Origin: Pseudomonas allokribbensis
GTDB lineage: Bacteria; Pseudomonadota; Gammaproteobacteria; Pseudomonadales; Pseudomonadaceae
Direction: 5' to 3'
Length of the DNA: 64,000 nucleotides
Assembly (NCBI RefSeq): GCF_014863605.1
Contig: NZ_CP062252.1
Coordinates: 2,923,001 to 2,987,000 of the forward strand
In this document: positions 1-7,543 of the stretch, piece after piece
Layout: each line of letters begins with the position of its first letter
How positions within the stretch are numbered: the stretch's first letter is position 1
Position numbers and translations under genes: made by a program
Notes under the pieces: model-generated
What the model saw: only the letters and a program-made list of their open reading frames with translations
Told to the model about the DNA's origin: nothing
The model's database searches: none

Positions 1-1
1 G

Positions 2-220
2 CACGCAGTCAACATATGGACAGCGCTCACTGATAGCTACGGAACGAACTCCTTATGGGTTGGCGACGCCAGTGATGAGGGGGTAAACTCCTCGCGACCT
101 GTTGAGGTTTCTAGAAATTCTTGTTTTATCTTTAATGGGGCCACTCGGTGGCATGGAACAGTTTGCAATACGTCAGGTCATACTAGAATTAGTTTTGATC
201 TTCGTGTTTTAACTAGATAG
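2..220 (+). CDS. C-terminal fragment of a StrG-like 2OG-Fe(II) oxygenase
   Basis: An open frame enters from the left edge and runs 72 codons to a TAG. Its end (WHGT, then N-SGHTRISFDLRV) resembles the C-terminus of StrG-like or sporadic-carbohydrate-cluster 2-oxoglutarate/Fe(II) oxygenases. There a distal iron-binding His (WHG) is followed by an Arg that binds 2-oxoglutarate (HTRISFD). The family occurs in antibiotic-sugar and O-antigen clusters, so the left edge may be the end of a surface polysaccharide locus; that is inference. The segment is AT-rich compared with DNA beyond 2.4 kb. Its stop overlaps the end of the convergent GNAT gene by 8 bases. The N-terminus lies outside the window. 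Confidence 0.6.
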   Translation, partial: HAVNIWTALTDSYGTNSLWVGDASDEGVNSSRPVEVSRNSCFIFNGATRWHGTVCNTSGHTRISFDLRVLTR

Positions 221-746
221 GATGGTTTGATTGGCGCCACGCACTCCTCGTGAGTTCGAAGATTTTAAAATCATAAGATTCATCCGTTTCTACTATTTCA
301 GAATAAGGTAATGATAAGAGAAATTTTTCTGCAGCAATGTTTGATCTTGAAATTTTAGATAATAATCTTTTTAGATTTAGCTCCCCGAAGGCGTGCTCGG
401 CTAATAGAAGTCTAGATGCTTTCGCATATCCTCTGCGTCGGCTGTTCCCTGGCGCTATTAATGTTCCAGTCCATGCCTCACGCGAATTGTCATTAATGCC
501 ATAGAGCATTGTGAGCCCGACAAGCCCCCCGGCTTCATTTTCTATAGCAAAACCTTTATTTCTTTGATCTGACGCTAACATATCGAAAAATGCCTTCGTT
601 CCTTCGAATGTTAGGGGGAAATGCCAGCTTAGCTCCTCCGCGACCCTAGGTTCTTTCAACCAATAGGTGACGACTTCTATATCAGAAATCTCGATTGCTC
701 GCAGTGTGATCGGTGTCAGCGACATAATCTGGTACCCCGATATCAA
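213..746 (-). CDS. GNAT family N-acetyltransferase (RimJ/RimL type)
   Basis: A 177-aa protein with the layout of RimJ/RimL-like acetyltransferases: an N-terminal LRAIEISDIE strand, a central GGLVGLTMLYGIN strand pair, and the acetyl-CoA loop SRRRGYAKASR at about residues 104-114. It would transfer acetyl from acetyl-CoA to an amine; the substrate is unknown. The start is TTG with a well-spaced AGGAAG; an ATG seven codons later lacks a comparable site. It is AT-rich like the left-edge oxygenase and converges on it with overlapping 3' ends. It may therefore belong to the same carbohydrate cluster, for example as an amino-sugar N-acetyltransferase. That role is a guess from context. Confidence 0.75.
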   Translation of the reverse strand: MISGYQIMSLTPITLRAIEISDIEVVTYWLKEPRVAEELSWHFPLTFEGTKAFFDMLASDQRNKGFAIENEAGGLVGLTMLYGINDNSREAWTGTLIAPGNSRRRGYAKASRLLLAEHAFGELNLKRLLSKISRSNIAAEKFLLSLPYSEIVETDESYDFKIFELTRSAWRQSNHPI

Positions 747-896
747 TTACGACTTCCTAGCATTATGTATAAAAACGTTTCATATGGAGCGCGATAGGCA
801 CAACTTGCATTCTGGTCGTAGGTGAATTTGTTCTGATATTAACGGCATTTGATGCTTGGTCAATAAAAATACTACTGTGCCGTTAAAGGGGGGGTG

Positions 897-995
897 AAAA
901 ATACATCAGTCCCATTAATATGAAATGCTAGGTCGGTTGTGGTGTCACTTGTCGGGCGAAAGGGGACCGGGCGAAAGGGGAGTGATTTATTTTTT
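897..995. repeat. Two copies of an AAATAnATC-n-GTCCCC-like motif
   Basis: The 747-1000 gap has no gene. It holds two related short motifs: AAAAATACATCAGTCCC at 897 on the plus strand and, on the minus strand, AAATAAATCACTCCCC ending near 979. Better copies lie at 7465, 8241, 23823 and, more weakly, 32012. The IS3 element is inserted within a few bases of the second copy. Function unknown; such motifs are scattered widely in proteobacterial intergenic DNA. Confidence 0.4.
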
Positions 996-1053
996 GAAAA
1001 TGTCCCGTCCTGAATAAGGTTTACACCTTCTGATCTATTTTCAGGAGGACGTA

Positions 1054-1455
1054 ATGGAAGCGGCTAAAAGGCGTAGTCAGCGAGACTACACGCTGACTTT
1101 TAAATTGTCGGTCGTGGATCAGGTCGAAAGAGGCGAGCTGAGTTATAAAGAGGCTCAGGAGCGCTACGGGATTCAAGGCAAAACGACTGTTCTGATGTGG
1201 TTACGCAAGCACGGTCGGCAGGATTGGAGCCCGGGCACATACATTGGCTCGCCGAGGATGGGGTCTATGCCCGACAAAAACCGCTCATTGACGCCAGAGC
1301 AACGTATCAAAGAGCTTGAAGAGCAGTTGGCTCTGTCCAATCAGAAAGCCCAGTTTTTCGAGGCAGTCGTGGACGTGCTGAAAAATGACTACGGTCTCTC
1401 TGTCGTAAAAAAGCGTCCCGGCAAGTCCTCGCCCAAAAACGAATCCAAAACCTGA
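1054..1455 (+). CDS. IS3-family transposase OrfA
   Basis: This 133-aa protein has an N-terminal helix-turn-helix (about residues 10-55: YTLTFKLSVVDQVERG, YKEAQERYGIQGKTTVLMWL). A leucine-zipper-like helix follows near residues 80-110 (EQRIKELEEQLALSNQKAQF). OrfA binds the terminal repeats and sets up oligomerisation. The start is chosen by AGGAGG just upstream. Ribosomes that slip at 1407-1413 make the OrfAB fusion instead of ending at 1455. Confidence 0.93.
   Translation: MEAAKRRSQRDYTLTFKLSVVDQVERGELSYKEAQERYGIQGKTTVLMWLRKHGRQDWSPGTYIGSPRMGSMPDKNRSLTPEQRIKELEEQLALSNQKAQFFEAVVDVLKNDYGLSVVKKRPGKSSPKNESKT
1407..1413 (+). promoter_or_regulatory. A-AAA-AAG programmed -1 frameshift site
   Basis: In the orfA frame the bases read GTA AAA AAG, giving the canonical A_AAA_AAG slippery heptamer. 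After a -1 shift the frame is open, without a stop, into orfB. The shifted frame encodes LSISRACQFMGISRQAYYK, the usual N-terminal region of IS3 OrfB, lying upstream of the first ATG of orfB. The predicted fusion is 408 aa. Confidence 0.9.
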
Positions 1456-1478
1456 GCATCAGCAGGGCTTGCCAGTTC

Positions 1479-2279
1479 ATGGGGATAAGCCGACAGGCTT
1501 ACTACAAGCGCAATCGCGCCGATGCGGCTCGGTTCGTTCTGGATCAGCAAGTTGCCGATTTCGTTCAGCAAAAGCGTCAGCGACAGCCACGCCTGGGCAC
1601 CCGAAAGCTGCATTACTTGCTGCATTGTCAGCCTCGACGTGAGCTGCAAGTGGGTCGAGATCGGTTGTTTTCAATTCTGCGCGAAAGGCGTTTGTTGGTG
1701 GCACGCAAACGCGCTTACCACAAGACAACTGACAGCCATCATCGCTTTCGGCGTCATCCAAACCTACTCAAGGCAGGCCCTGACCAAATTGTTCCAAGCG
1801 GTCCTGAGCAAGTCTGGGTGGCTGACATCACCTATCTGCCCACTCAGGAAGGTGTGGCTTATCTGAGCCTTGTGACGGATGCCTTTTCACGAAAGATCGT
1901 GGGTTATCACGTCCATGAAAGCCTGCACACTGAATCGGTAGCGCAAGCGCTACGCCGGGCGGTGAAACAGCGTCGGACGGAACAACCGCTGGTTCATCAC
2001 TCGGACAGAGGCAGCCAGTATTGCTCAGGCATGTACCAGGAGCTGCATGCGAAACACGGCATCAGGTGTTCGATGACGGACGGCTATGACTGCTACCAAA
2101 ACGCCTTGGCAGAGCGGGTCAACGGGATATTGAAGACGGAGCTTTTGCTCCAGCGACCACAGGACTTGATGCAGGCGAAAAAGATGGTGAGTGAGTCGGT
2201 CTCGATCTACAACCGTGAGCGTCCGCACCTGTCTTTGAAATACAAAACGCCCGATGCGATGCATCGGGCGCTGGAGTGA
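1479..2279 (+). CDS. IS3-family transposase OrfB (catalytic part)
   Basis: An rve/DDE integrase-fold transposase with HTH_21-type residues at the start (SRQAYYKR). The catalytic triad, counted from the first ATG, is D116 (VADITYL), D176 (HHSDRGSQY) and E212 (NALAERVNGILK). The last two are separated by 35 residues, the IS3 DD(35)E spacing. The ATG at 1479 is probably not the main start: the open frame extends upstream to the slippery site, and the active product should be the OrfAB fusion. Confidence 0.93.
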   Translation: MGISRQAYYKRNRADAARFVLDQQVADFVQQKRQRQPRLGTRKLHYLLHCQPRRELQVGRDRLFSILRERRLLVARKRAYHKTTDSHHRFRRHPNLLKAGPDQIVPSGPEQVWVADITYLPTQEGVAYLSLVTDAFSRKIVGYHVHESLHTESVAQALRRAVKQRRTEQPLVHHSDRGSQYCSGMYQELHAKHGIRCSMTDGYDCYQNALAERVNGILKTELLLQRPQDLMQAKKMVSESVSIYNRERPHLSLKYKTPDAMHRALE

Positions 2280-2430
2280 AACAGGTGTAAACCTATTTCA
2301 GGACTAGACAAAATATCAGTCTCCTTAATCACACACACAGCAAAACACCCAAGGCTCTGTCACATTCCGCATAACCAGAACACGTCGGAACCCTGGGCGC
2401 TTCACGTCGGAATCAGACGAAACAGAGCCT

Positions 2431-3354
2431 TCACAACCCAATCGCCCACGTCTGACTCACCAGATCCTTCCCGAAGCTGAATATCGGCTCTTCCTCCACC
2501 AATTCAAACCCCGCCCGCTGATACAACTTGCGCGCATCCACCAGGTTGCTGGTCGTCCACAGAATCATCTTTTTATACCCGACATCCCGGGCAAACCTCA
2601 GGCATTCGTCAACCAGCCGATTGCCGATCCCCAGCCCCCGAGCACTGGCGTCGACAAACAGCATGCGCAGTTTTGCCGTGGTTTCGTCGTGCCGGATGAC
2701 AAACACCGAGCCCACCACCTTGCCGTCCTTTTCCGCGATCCAGCAGCGTTCGCTGGCAGGCTCGAACTCACGAAGGTACTTGGCGACGATCTCGGCGACC
2801 AGCGCTTCGAACTCCCAGTTCCAGCCGTATTCACGGGTATAGATCACGGTTTGTTGCTGCACCACCAGCCCCATGTCGCCGGGTTGCGGGTCGCGCAACA
2901 GGTAGGTCGGCTGTTGGCGGCCCTCGAGCAAGGTCTGGATTTGCTTCATGGATTCGATCAATTGCAGTTGCTGCGGCTCGGCCATGCGTTCGAGCAGGGT
3001 GATGACTTCCTGCCGCGACGCTTGTTCCAGCGGGGCGAGTATTGCGCGGCCGAGGTCGGTGATGTGCAACTGGCTGGCGCGGGCGTCGGTGGCGGAGGGG
3101 ACTTTCTGGATCAGGCCTTTTTTGTCGAAGCCGCTGATGATGCGGCTCATGTAACCCGCGTCGAGGCTCAGCATCTGGCGCAGGTCGGCGCTGGTCAGAT
3201 CGCCGCCGGAGGCCAGTTCGTAGAGGATGCGCAGCTCGGTTAACGAGTAGTCGCTTTGCAGCAGGTGTTCCTGCAGAACGCCGATCTGGCGGGTGTAGAA
3301 ACGGTTGAACTGGCGGACGATGTCGGCTCGTTCGATGAGAGGGGGCGTGGACAT
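2431..3354 (-). CDS. MarR-type regulator fused to a GNAT acetyltransferase
   Basis: This 307-aa protein has two domains. Residues 1-145 form a MarR winged helix (YSLTELRILYELASG, SADLRQMLSLDAGYMSRIISGFDKKGL). Residues about 155-307 are a GNAT domain with the acetyl-CoA loop ARGLGIGNRLVDECLRFA and the C-terminal ARKLYQRAGFELVEEE signature. The tandem architecture is widespread, but the acetyl acceptor and ligand are usually unknown. A perfect 34-bp palindrome lies just upstream, so autoregulation is likely. The SD in front of the ATG is weak, with only GAGCA-like bases. It is transcribed toward the IS, whose inserted end is about 120 bp downstream. Confidence 0.88.
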   Translation of the reverse strand: MSTPPLIERADIVRQFNRFYTRQIGVLQEHLLQSDYSLTELRILYELASGGDLTSADLRQMLSLDAGYMSRIISGFDKKGLIQKVPSATDARASQLHITDLGRAILAPLEQASRQEVITLLERMAEPQQLQLIESMKQIQTLLEGRQQPTYLLRDPQPGDMGLVVQQQTVIYTREYGWNWEFEALVAEIVAKYLREFEPASERCWIAEKDGKVVGSVFVIRHDETTAKLRMLFVDASARGLGIGNRLVDECLRFARDVGYKKMILWTTSNLVDARKLYQRAGFELVEEEPIFSFGKDLVSQTWAIGL

Positions 3355-3371
3355 GGTGGGTGCTCAAATAG

Positions 3372-3405
3372 TTGCCTTGAGCAACTATATAGTTGCTCAA
3401 GGCAA
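3372..3405. promoter_or_regulatory. Perfect 34-bp palindrome, probable MarR operator
   Basis: Each half is TTGCCTTGAGCAACTAT and the two halves are exact reverse complements with no spacer. The element sits 18 bp upstream of the MarR-GNAT start codon and about 80 bp upstream of the divergent lipoprotein gene, so one dimer could control both. MarR operators are typically 16-20 bp near-palindromes; two overlapping dimer sites are possible here. Confidence 0.8.
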
Positions 3406-3484
3406 TCAAGTCAAATGAATTGCTGACCAACGGCAGCCTCCCTTATCCTGCGTGTTCATGGAGCCACACTCACAAGGAAAGAAC

Positions 3485-3928
3485 GTGAAATTACTGATTG
3501 CTGCGTCTGTATTGGCCCTTCTGGCCGGTTGTGCATCCCACGGCAAGAGCGACGACGCCATTTACCGGGAAGCCGCCGACGCCCATGTCATGACCCTTCC
3601 TGCCGGGCAGAACAAGGTCAGCCTGCCCGCAACCAAAATCCAGAGTCACGGCCTGATCGCCGACAATCTGGCGATTGCAGCGGGAGGCGGGGCCAACGCC
3701 ACGCTGCTCAAGCAACAACTGCTGATCGCCAAGTCTGCCGGCGAAAGCGGCTTCTTGATCATCGGTGCGGGGACGTCACTCGACGTGGCCATCATCAAGA
3801 ATGCGTTTGAGTCGCTCGATCTGAATGGCATGCGCATCTATTACGCGGGCGGTGAAGGTCAGAAGGATGCGGCGCGCAGTGCCGTAGAAAAAGCCCAGGC
3901 GAAATTCCAGTACATCAGCGTGCAATGA
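3485..3928 (+). CDS. Small predicted lipoprotein
   Basis: A 147-aa protein starting at GTG (3485), chosen because AAGGAAAG precedes it and it begins a clean lipoprotein signal: KLLIAASVLALLAGC, where the lipobox Cys is about residue 18. An upstream in-frame ATG at 3452 would put 11 odd residues before the signal. The mature part (ATKIQSHGLIADNLAIAAGGGANATLL, then GFLIIGAGTSLDVAIIKNAFESL) has no motif I recognise. It would be attached to the outer or inner membrane and face the periplasm. Divergent from the MarR-GNAT gene across the shared palindrome. Confidence 0.7.
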   Translation: MKLLIAASVLALLAGCASHGKSDDAIYREAADAHVMTLPAGQNKVSLPATKIQSHGLIADNLAIAAGGGANATLLKQQLLIAKSAGESGFLIIGAGTSLDVAIIKNAFESLDLNGMRIYYAGGEGQKDAARSAVEKAQAKFQYISVQ

Positions 3929-3938
3929 GCGAGGCTGC

Positions 3939-3975
3939 GTCACGACGTGCGCATTGAGAATGCACACGTCGTGAC
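3939..3975. terminator. Hairpin between convergent genes
   Basis: Arms GTCACGACGTG and CACGTCGTGAC (11 bp, exact) enclose a further CGCATT/AATGCA pairing. The hairpin lies between the convergent lipoprotein and GNAT genes. There is no U-run, so termination is inferred from position and stem strength. Confidence 0.5.
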
Positions 3976-3989
3976 ATGGTCGGCGTTGA

Positions 3990-4481
3990 TCATACCGGGG
4001 ACAAACGCATACCCATATCGACGGTGCGGCTCTCAAACCCGAACTCTGCATACATCCGTGCCGCGCGTTCATTGAACGGCCAGACCGATAATCTCAACTC
4101 TTGGGCGTTGTGTTCGATGGCCCAGCCTTTGACCCGCTCCATCAATTGACGGCCGATGCCTTTGCCCCAGAAGGCTTCGGCGACGCACACCGATCCGATG
4201 CGCACGATGTTCATGGGTTGCATCAGCGGGCTGGTGCTGGCCGAGAGGCTGGCAGCGATGAAGCCTGCGGGCTGCTGACCGACGTGTGCAATGAAGACAA
4301 CCTGACCCGGTTTGTCGAAGTAGTTCATCCAGTGCGGCAGGTCACGGGCGAAGTCCTCGGTGGTGGCGGTGTAGATGTCGGGGCGGGCTGCGTGGTGGAC
4401 GGCGTTGAGAATCTGGCCCAGTTCGCAAACGATCAATGCATCTTCAGCGGTGGCAATTCTGTACTGCGTGGTGTCGTCCAT
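3990..4481 (-). CDS. GNAT family N-acetyltransferase
   Basis: This 163-aa single-domain GNAT starts YRIATAEDALIVCELGQ. The acetyl-CoA pyrophosphate loop is VAEAFWGKGIGRQLMERVKGWA (about residues 99-120). The C-terminal motif is LRLSVWPFNERAARMYAEFGFESRT. Length and order are normal for the family. Substrate cannot be told from sequence. It lies upstream of the convergent hairpin and 35 bp downstream of the PhyH gene on the same strand, so the two could be cotranscribed. Confidence 0.85.
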   Translation of the reverse strand: MDDTTQYRIATAEDALIVCELGQILNAVHHAARPDIYTATTEDFARDLPHWMNYFDKPGQVVFIAHVGQQPAGFIAASLSASTSPLMQPMNIVRIGSVCVAEAFWGKGIGRQLMERVKGWAIEHNAQELRLSVWPFNERAARMYAEFGFESRTVDMGMRLSPV

Positions 4482-4516
4482 GGGGTGTCATGTTCCTTCA
4501 GTGGCGGGTGGCTGCT

Positions 4517-5230
4517 TCAGTTCTGGGGATCGAGGACGAAGTCCGCCGGATCGAACCGCTCGGTCGTGTCCATTTGTATGTTTCTAAGGCTCACCGTTTC
4601 CAGGTGTGTGGCGTAGAGCGATTCAGAAAACCAGGTGATCAACAGGGTGCGACGGCGTGCGCCGGTCGGGTTCAAGCTGCCTGCGTGGATCAGGTCGGCA
4701 TCGAATATCAGGATGTCGCCAGCACGGCCGGAAAGCTGCACCGAGCGGGATTCGTCAGTGAAATCGAACGGGGGCTCGCCGAGTGCAGGGCGATGGCTGC
4801 CGGGGACGATGCGGGTTGCGCCGTTGTCGGGACCGTAATCGTCGAGGTACACCAGCGCGTTGACGGTGTCGCCAGGGCGTTGCGTCGACAAGTCTCGGTG
4901 CAACTGTTGATGGCCGCCACCGGCAAGCGGCTCGCGGCCCTCCACCTGGGAGAGGAAGAAGCGTTCGCCGATCAACTCGCCCACCACCGCCAGCAATTGT
5001 GGCAATCGACACACGGCCTGAACGGTCGGGTCAGTGTCCAGCAGCGAATGGCGCCAGTCCATGCCACGAGGCACGGGCCATTCGCTCGAAGGTTTTACGC
5101 CGAGATCGAACGCGGTGTGAAGGTTGGCCAGCCACGCCGTCGGAATGGCCCGGCGCAGCAGGGCGTATCCGTTGTGGTGGAGTTGCCTACCTGAGAGCGT
5201 AGACATAGGCATCCATTGCCGTTCCGTCAT
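4517..5230 (-). CDS. Phytanoyl-CoA dioxygenase (PhyH) family protein
   Basis: A 237-aa non-haem Fe(II)/2-oxoglutarate dioxygenase of the PhyH superfamily. The iron triad is visible as H111-x-D113 (QQLHRDLST) and H182 (DADLIHAG), with an Arg cluster about ten residues later (RRRTLLITW) for 2-oxoglutarate. GATRIVPGSHRPAL is the typical strand before the second half of the fold. Members hydroxylate varied small molecules; nothing nearby tells the substrate. The ATG at 5230 has AGGTGA upstream; later in-frame ATGs (residues 7 and 9) cannot be excluded. Confidence 0.85.
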   Translation of the reverse strand: MTERQWMPMSTLSGRQLHHNGYALLRRAIPTAWLANLHTAFDLGVKPSSEWPVPRGMDWRHSLLDTDPTVQAVCRLPQLLAVVGELIGERFFLSQVEGREPLAGGGHQQLHRDLSTQRPGDTVNALVYLDDYGPDNGATRIVPGSHRPALGEPPFDFTDESRSVQLSGRAGDILIFDADLIHAGSLNPTGARRRTLLITWFSESLYATHLETVSLRNIQMDTTERFDPADFVLDPQN

Positions 5231-5317
5231 CCAGAGTCACCTTGGTCAAAACCCGCTGTTATTCAGCCCTTTCAAACTCATCAAGCGCCGCCCGGTGCTG
5301 CGCGGGCAACACCGTCA

Positions 5318-6355
5318 TCAGTTTGCAAGTGACCGGGTCAGAAACCCGTCGATCAATGCCACAACCTGTTGCTGGATCACCTCACGCGAACGGCCGCCGC
5401 CATCCCCGCAAATGATGCCGTCGCCTGGCGAGTCTTCTTCAAGCAACTCCACTGCGCCGGGCTTGCACGATGCCATGAAGCTGAAATGGCTGGCGTCGCT
5501 GATCTCGACATACTGCGACGATGCCGAAGGCAGCCGCTTGGCAAGGTTGGCCGACTCCAATTGGGCGGGCAGGTCTTCTGACGGTACGCCAGCGCCAATC
5601 ACCAGTGTCGGAATCGGCAGCGCGGCGAGGCTTGTATCGGTCATGCCGCGTGACAGGCCCAGGTCCAGTGAAACGATCGCGCCGACGCGTTTGTCGCTCA
5701 AGTCGGCGCTCATCCGGCTCTTCGATTCTGGCGTGTCGGCGACGTTGATCGTCTTGTAGACCGAGCAACTGGCCAGTTTTTGATGGGCTGCGCAGTCCTT
5801 CGCAAAGCGCTCGGGATCGAACCGTGAACCGGCGATTTCGAGGGCGGTCCAGCCGCCGAGTGAATGGCCGGCTACCGCAATTCGCCGCATCGAAACGGCA
5901 CCCAGTTGCTCCGGCCTAGCGGTGACTGCATCGATGACGCGGCTGATGTCGGCAGGTCGCTGCCACAACTGTGCAGCGGCTTGAGGACTGCGGTCATGCG
6001 TCGTGGTGCCGGGATGGTTGACCGCCGCCACGATGTAACCCTGACGGGCCAAGGCGGTAGCCAGCCAAGCCTGGTTGCTCCAGTTCCCTCGATAACCATG
6101 CGAGAGCACCAGTAACGGATGCTCACCGGTAGTCGGTGGTGCATCGCGCACGGCAGACGTCCCGACGAACACAATATCGTCGGCAATCAACTGCGGGGTG
6201 GCGGTGGTCTTGGCGGGATACCAGACGACCATCTCCAGCGGACGGTCGTTGTGCGCATCCAGCAGTGTGGCGGTCCGGAAACCGATGGGGTTTTCGTCAG
6301 CGTGTGCGCTGGCCGAAAAGCAGATCAGAAGCAGGATGCGGAAAGCGTTTTTCAT
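5318..6355 (-). CDS. Secreted alpha/beta hydrolase (PAF-acetylhydrolase/dienelactone-hydrolase-like)
   Basis: A 345-aa protein with a Sec signal (MKNAFRILLLICFSASAHA) followed by an alpha/beta hydrolase. The oxyanion loop is LLVLSHGYRGNWSNQ, the nucleophile elbow GHSLGGW places the catalytic Ser at residue 165, and a late SDASHFSFM supplies the His. The opening FRTATLLDAHNDRPLEMVVWYPAK is typical of periplasmic PAF-AH-like esterases. It would act on ester substrates in the periplasm; specificity unknown. SD AAGGAAG precedes the ATG. The glyoxalase gene follows only 18 bp upstream on the same strand, so the two probably form an operon. Confidence 0.82.
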   Translation of the reverse strand: MKNAFRILLLICFSASAHADENPIGFRTATLLDAHNDRPLEMVVWYPAKTTATPQLIADDIVFVGTSAVRDAPPTTGEHPLLVLSHGYRGNWSNQAWLATALARQGYIVAAVNHPGTTTHDRSPQAAAQLWQRPADISRVIDAVTARPEQLGAVSMRRIAVAGHSLGGWTALEIAGSRFDPERFAKDCAAHQKLASCSVYKTINVADTPESKSRMSADLSDKRVGAIVSLDLGLSRGMTDTSLAALPIPTLVIGAGVPSEDLPAQLESANLAKRLPSASSQYVEISDASHFSFMASCKPGAVELLEEDSPGDGIICGDGGGRSREVIQQQVVALIDGFLTRSLAN

Positions 6356-6373
6356 TGTTTTTATCTTCCTTGA

Positions 6374-6805
6374 TCAAATCGGGCAAACAGGACGTTCGCC
6401 CAGACGTTCTACCAGTCTTACGAGATAACCGTCGGGATCCTGAACGAGAAATTCACGCTGGCCGACTTCGACATCGTCAGCGCGATACCAGGTGTCTTTG
6501 CAGGTTTTATAGAGTGAGACCTGGGCAGTGCCCAGTCTTTCGATGATGGGGGCAACCGCCTCAACGTCAATCTGCAGATTGACGCCTCTTCCGAAAGGCT
6601 TGCTCAGATCCGCCGTCAGCCACTGGCCTGCATTCGGTTCAACCTGCTCGAGCATGACTTGAGCGCCATTCAGGTCGAGGTAGGCGAAGCCATCTTCAGG
6701 GCGTTGATAAGCGATGTTGAACCCCAGGCAGGAGACCCAGAACGCGAGGCTGGCCTGCAGATCCGTGACCATCAATTCTGGAACCAGTTTGTTCCGTTCA
6801 AACAT
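6374..6805 (-). CDS. Glyoxalase/bleomycin-resistance superfamily protein
   Basis: A 143-aa VOC-fold protein (KLVPELMVTDLQASLAFWVSCLGFNIAYQRPEDGFAYLDLNGAQVMLEQ) closest in look to bleomycin-binding resistance proteins. These sequester the drug as dimers instead of catalysing a reaction. The end FLVQDPDGYLVRLVERLGERP is characteristic. The start at 6805 is set by AAAGGAATTC; the longer open frame upstream runs into a broken phosphatase copy, not real N-terminal sequence. Whether it confers resistance to any compound is not known from sequence. Confidence 0.85.
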   Translation of the reverse strand: MFERNKLVPELMVTDLQASLAFWVSCLGFNIAYQRPEDGFAYLDLNGAQVMLEQVEPNAGQWLTADLSKPFGRGVNLQIDVEAVAPIIERLGTAQVSLYKTCKDTWYRADDVEVGQREFLVQDPDGYLVRLVERLGERPVCPI

Positions 6806-6823
6806 GGGGTGAATTCCTTTTCG

Positions 6824-6932
6824 TTGAAGTCGGGACGACGGCGCCAGACTTCTTCCCTGCAGTAATACGAGTCGGGCGCATGGTAAGCGCGAATCGGGGA
6901 GTACCGGAAGCTGCACGCATCAAAAATCGTCA
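6824..6932 (-). pseudogene. Remnant of a second small-phosphatase locus (leader plus internal fragment)
   Basis: 6863-6932 matches 8099-8167, the leader of the intact phosphatase cassette, at roughly 62 of 70 positions. Directly attached, 6824-6860 matches the internal part of the phosphatase coding region near 7785-7820 (VWRRRP-FN codons). The start codon, the whole 64-aa upstream gene and most of the phosphatase gene are missing, so an internal deletion of a duplicate copy is the simplest reading. The fusion now forms the 5' leader of the glyoxalase gene and may supply its promoter. Confidence 0.65.
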
Positions 6933-7018
6933 CAAGCCGCGATGACAGGGCCGTCTCTCCATACCTGTAAAAAAACTGACTAGAATCCACAGACACCCAT
7001 TCATTCAAGGAACGACCG

Positions 7019-7465
7019 ATGTCCGGTTTACGCACATTGATTGTGACCACGACCTGTATTGCGCTGCTGAGCAGTTCGGTGACAGCGCTGGCCGATCCTG
7101 GCAACGGAAAGGGGCAGGGCAAAGGCAATCCGCATAACAGCCAGGGCCATGGCAATCAGGGGAAAAAAGGCGGGGACGGGTATCAGGGGCATGGTCCGAG
7201 TATCGACTACGCCGGGGTGATCGGGATTGTGGACGGGTATCGCGGCTACTGGACCCCGGGCCCGGCGTTGCCGCCCGGGATCCAGAAGAACCTGGCCCGG
7301 GGCAAGCCGCTCCCACCCGGGATTGCGAAGAAGCTCGATGGTCGACTGGTCGGCAGACTGCCGCACTACGACGGCTACGAATGGCAGCAGGTCGGCACCG
7401 ACCTGATCCTGGTCGCGCTGGCCACCGGGTTGATTTATGAAGTGCTAAACGGCGCCTTCGATTGA
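7019..7465 (+). CDS. CigR-like (RcnB superfamily) exported protein
   Basis: A 148-aa protein with a signal peptide (to about ALADPG), a low-complexity Gly/Lys/Gln/His-rich stretch (about residues 26-60), and a C-terminal RcnB-like domain. PLPPGIAKKLDGRLVGRLP and GTDLILVALATGLIYEVLNG are diagnostic of the anti-virulence regulator CigR family. In Salmonella CigR restrains MgtC; the role in pseudomonads is not established. The preceding motif PALPPGIQKNLARGKPLPPGI is a short internal repeat. ATG at 7019 has CAAGGAACGA upstream. Confidence 0.8.
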   Translation: MSGLRTLIVTTTCIALLSSSVTALADPGNGKGQGKGNPHNSQGHGNQGKKGGDGYQGHGPSIDYAGVIGIVDGYRGYWTPGPALPPGIQKNLARGKPLPPGIAKKLDGRLVGRLPHYDGYEWQQVGTDLILVALATGLIYEVLNGAFD

Positions 7466-7482
7466 AAAATAGATCTGTCCCC
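7465..7482 (+). repeat. Left copy of direct repeat AAAAATARATCTGTCCCC
   Basis: AAAAATAGATCTGTCCCC begins at the last base of the CigR-like gene. It recurs with one change at 8241-8258 in the same orientation, so the pair brackets the phosphatase cassette. Confidence 0.7.
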
Positions 7483-7543
7483 ATATGATGCAGACATGAG
7501 GGGAATTCCGTTTTATTTGTTTCATTGCCGGGCGACGGAGAAG

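Larger units (their letters stand above)
1001..2310 (+). mobile_element. Intact IS3-family insertion sequence, 1310 bp
   Basis: The element is bounded by imperfect 28-bp terminal inverted repeats (1001-1028 and 2283-2310, 24 of 28 matching) that begin TG and end CA. A 3-bp duplication, AAA, flanks it (998-1000 and 2311-2313). Inside are orfA and orfB in relative frames 0 and -1 with a slippery heptamer between them, the standard IS3 arrangement. Both frames are open and the DDE triad is intact, so the copy looks potentially active. I cannot name the specific IS without a database. Confidence 0.93.
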
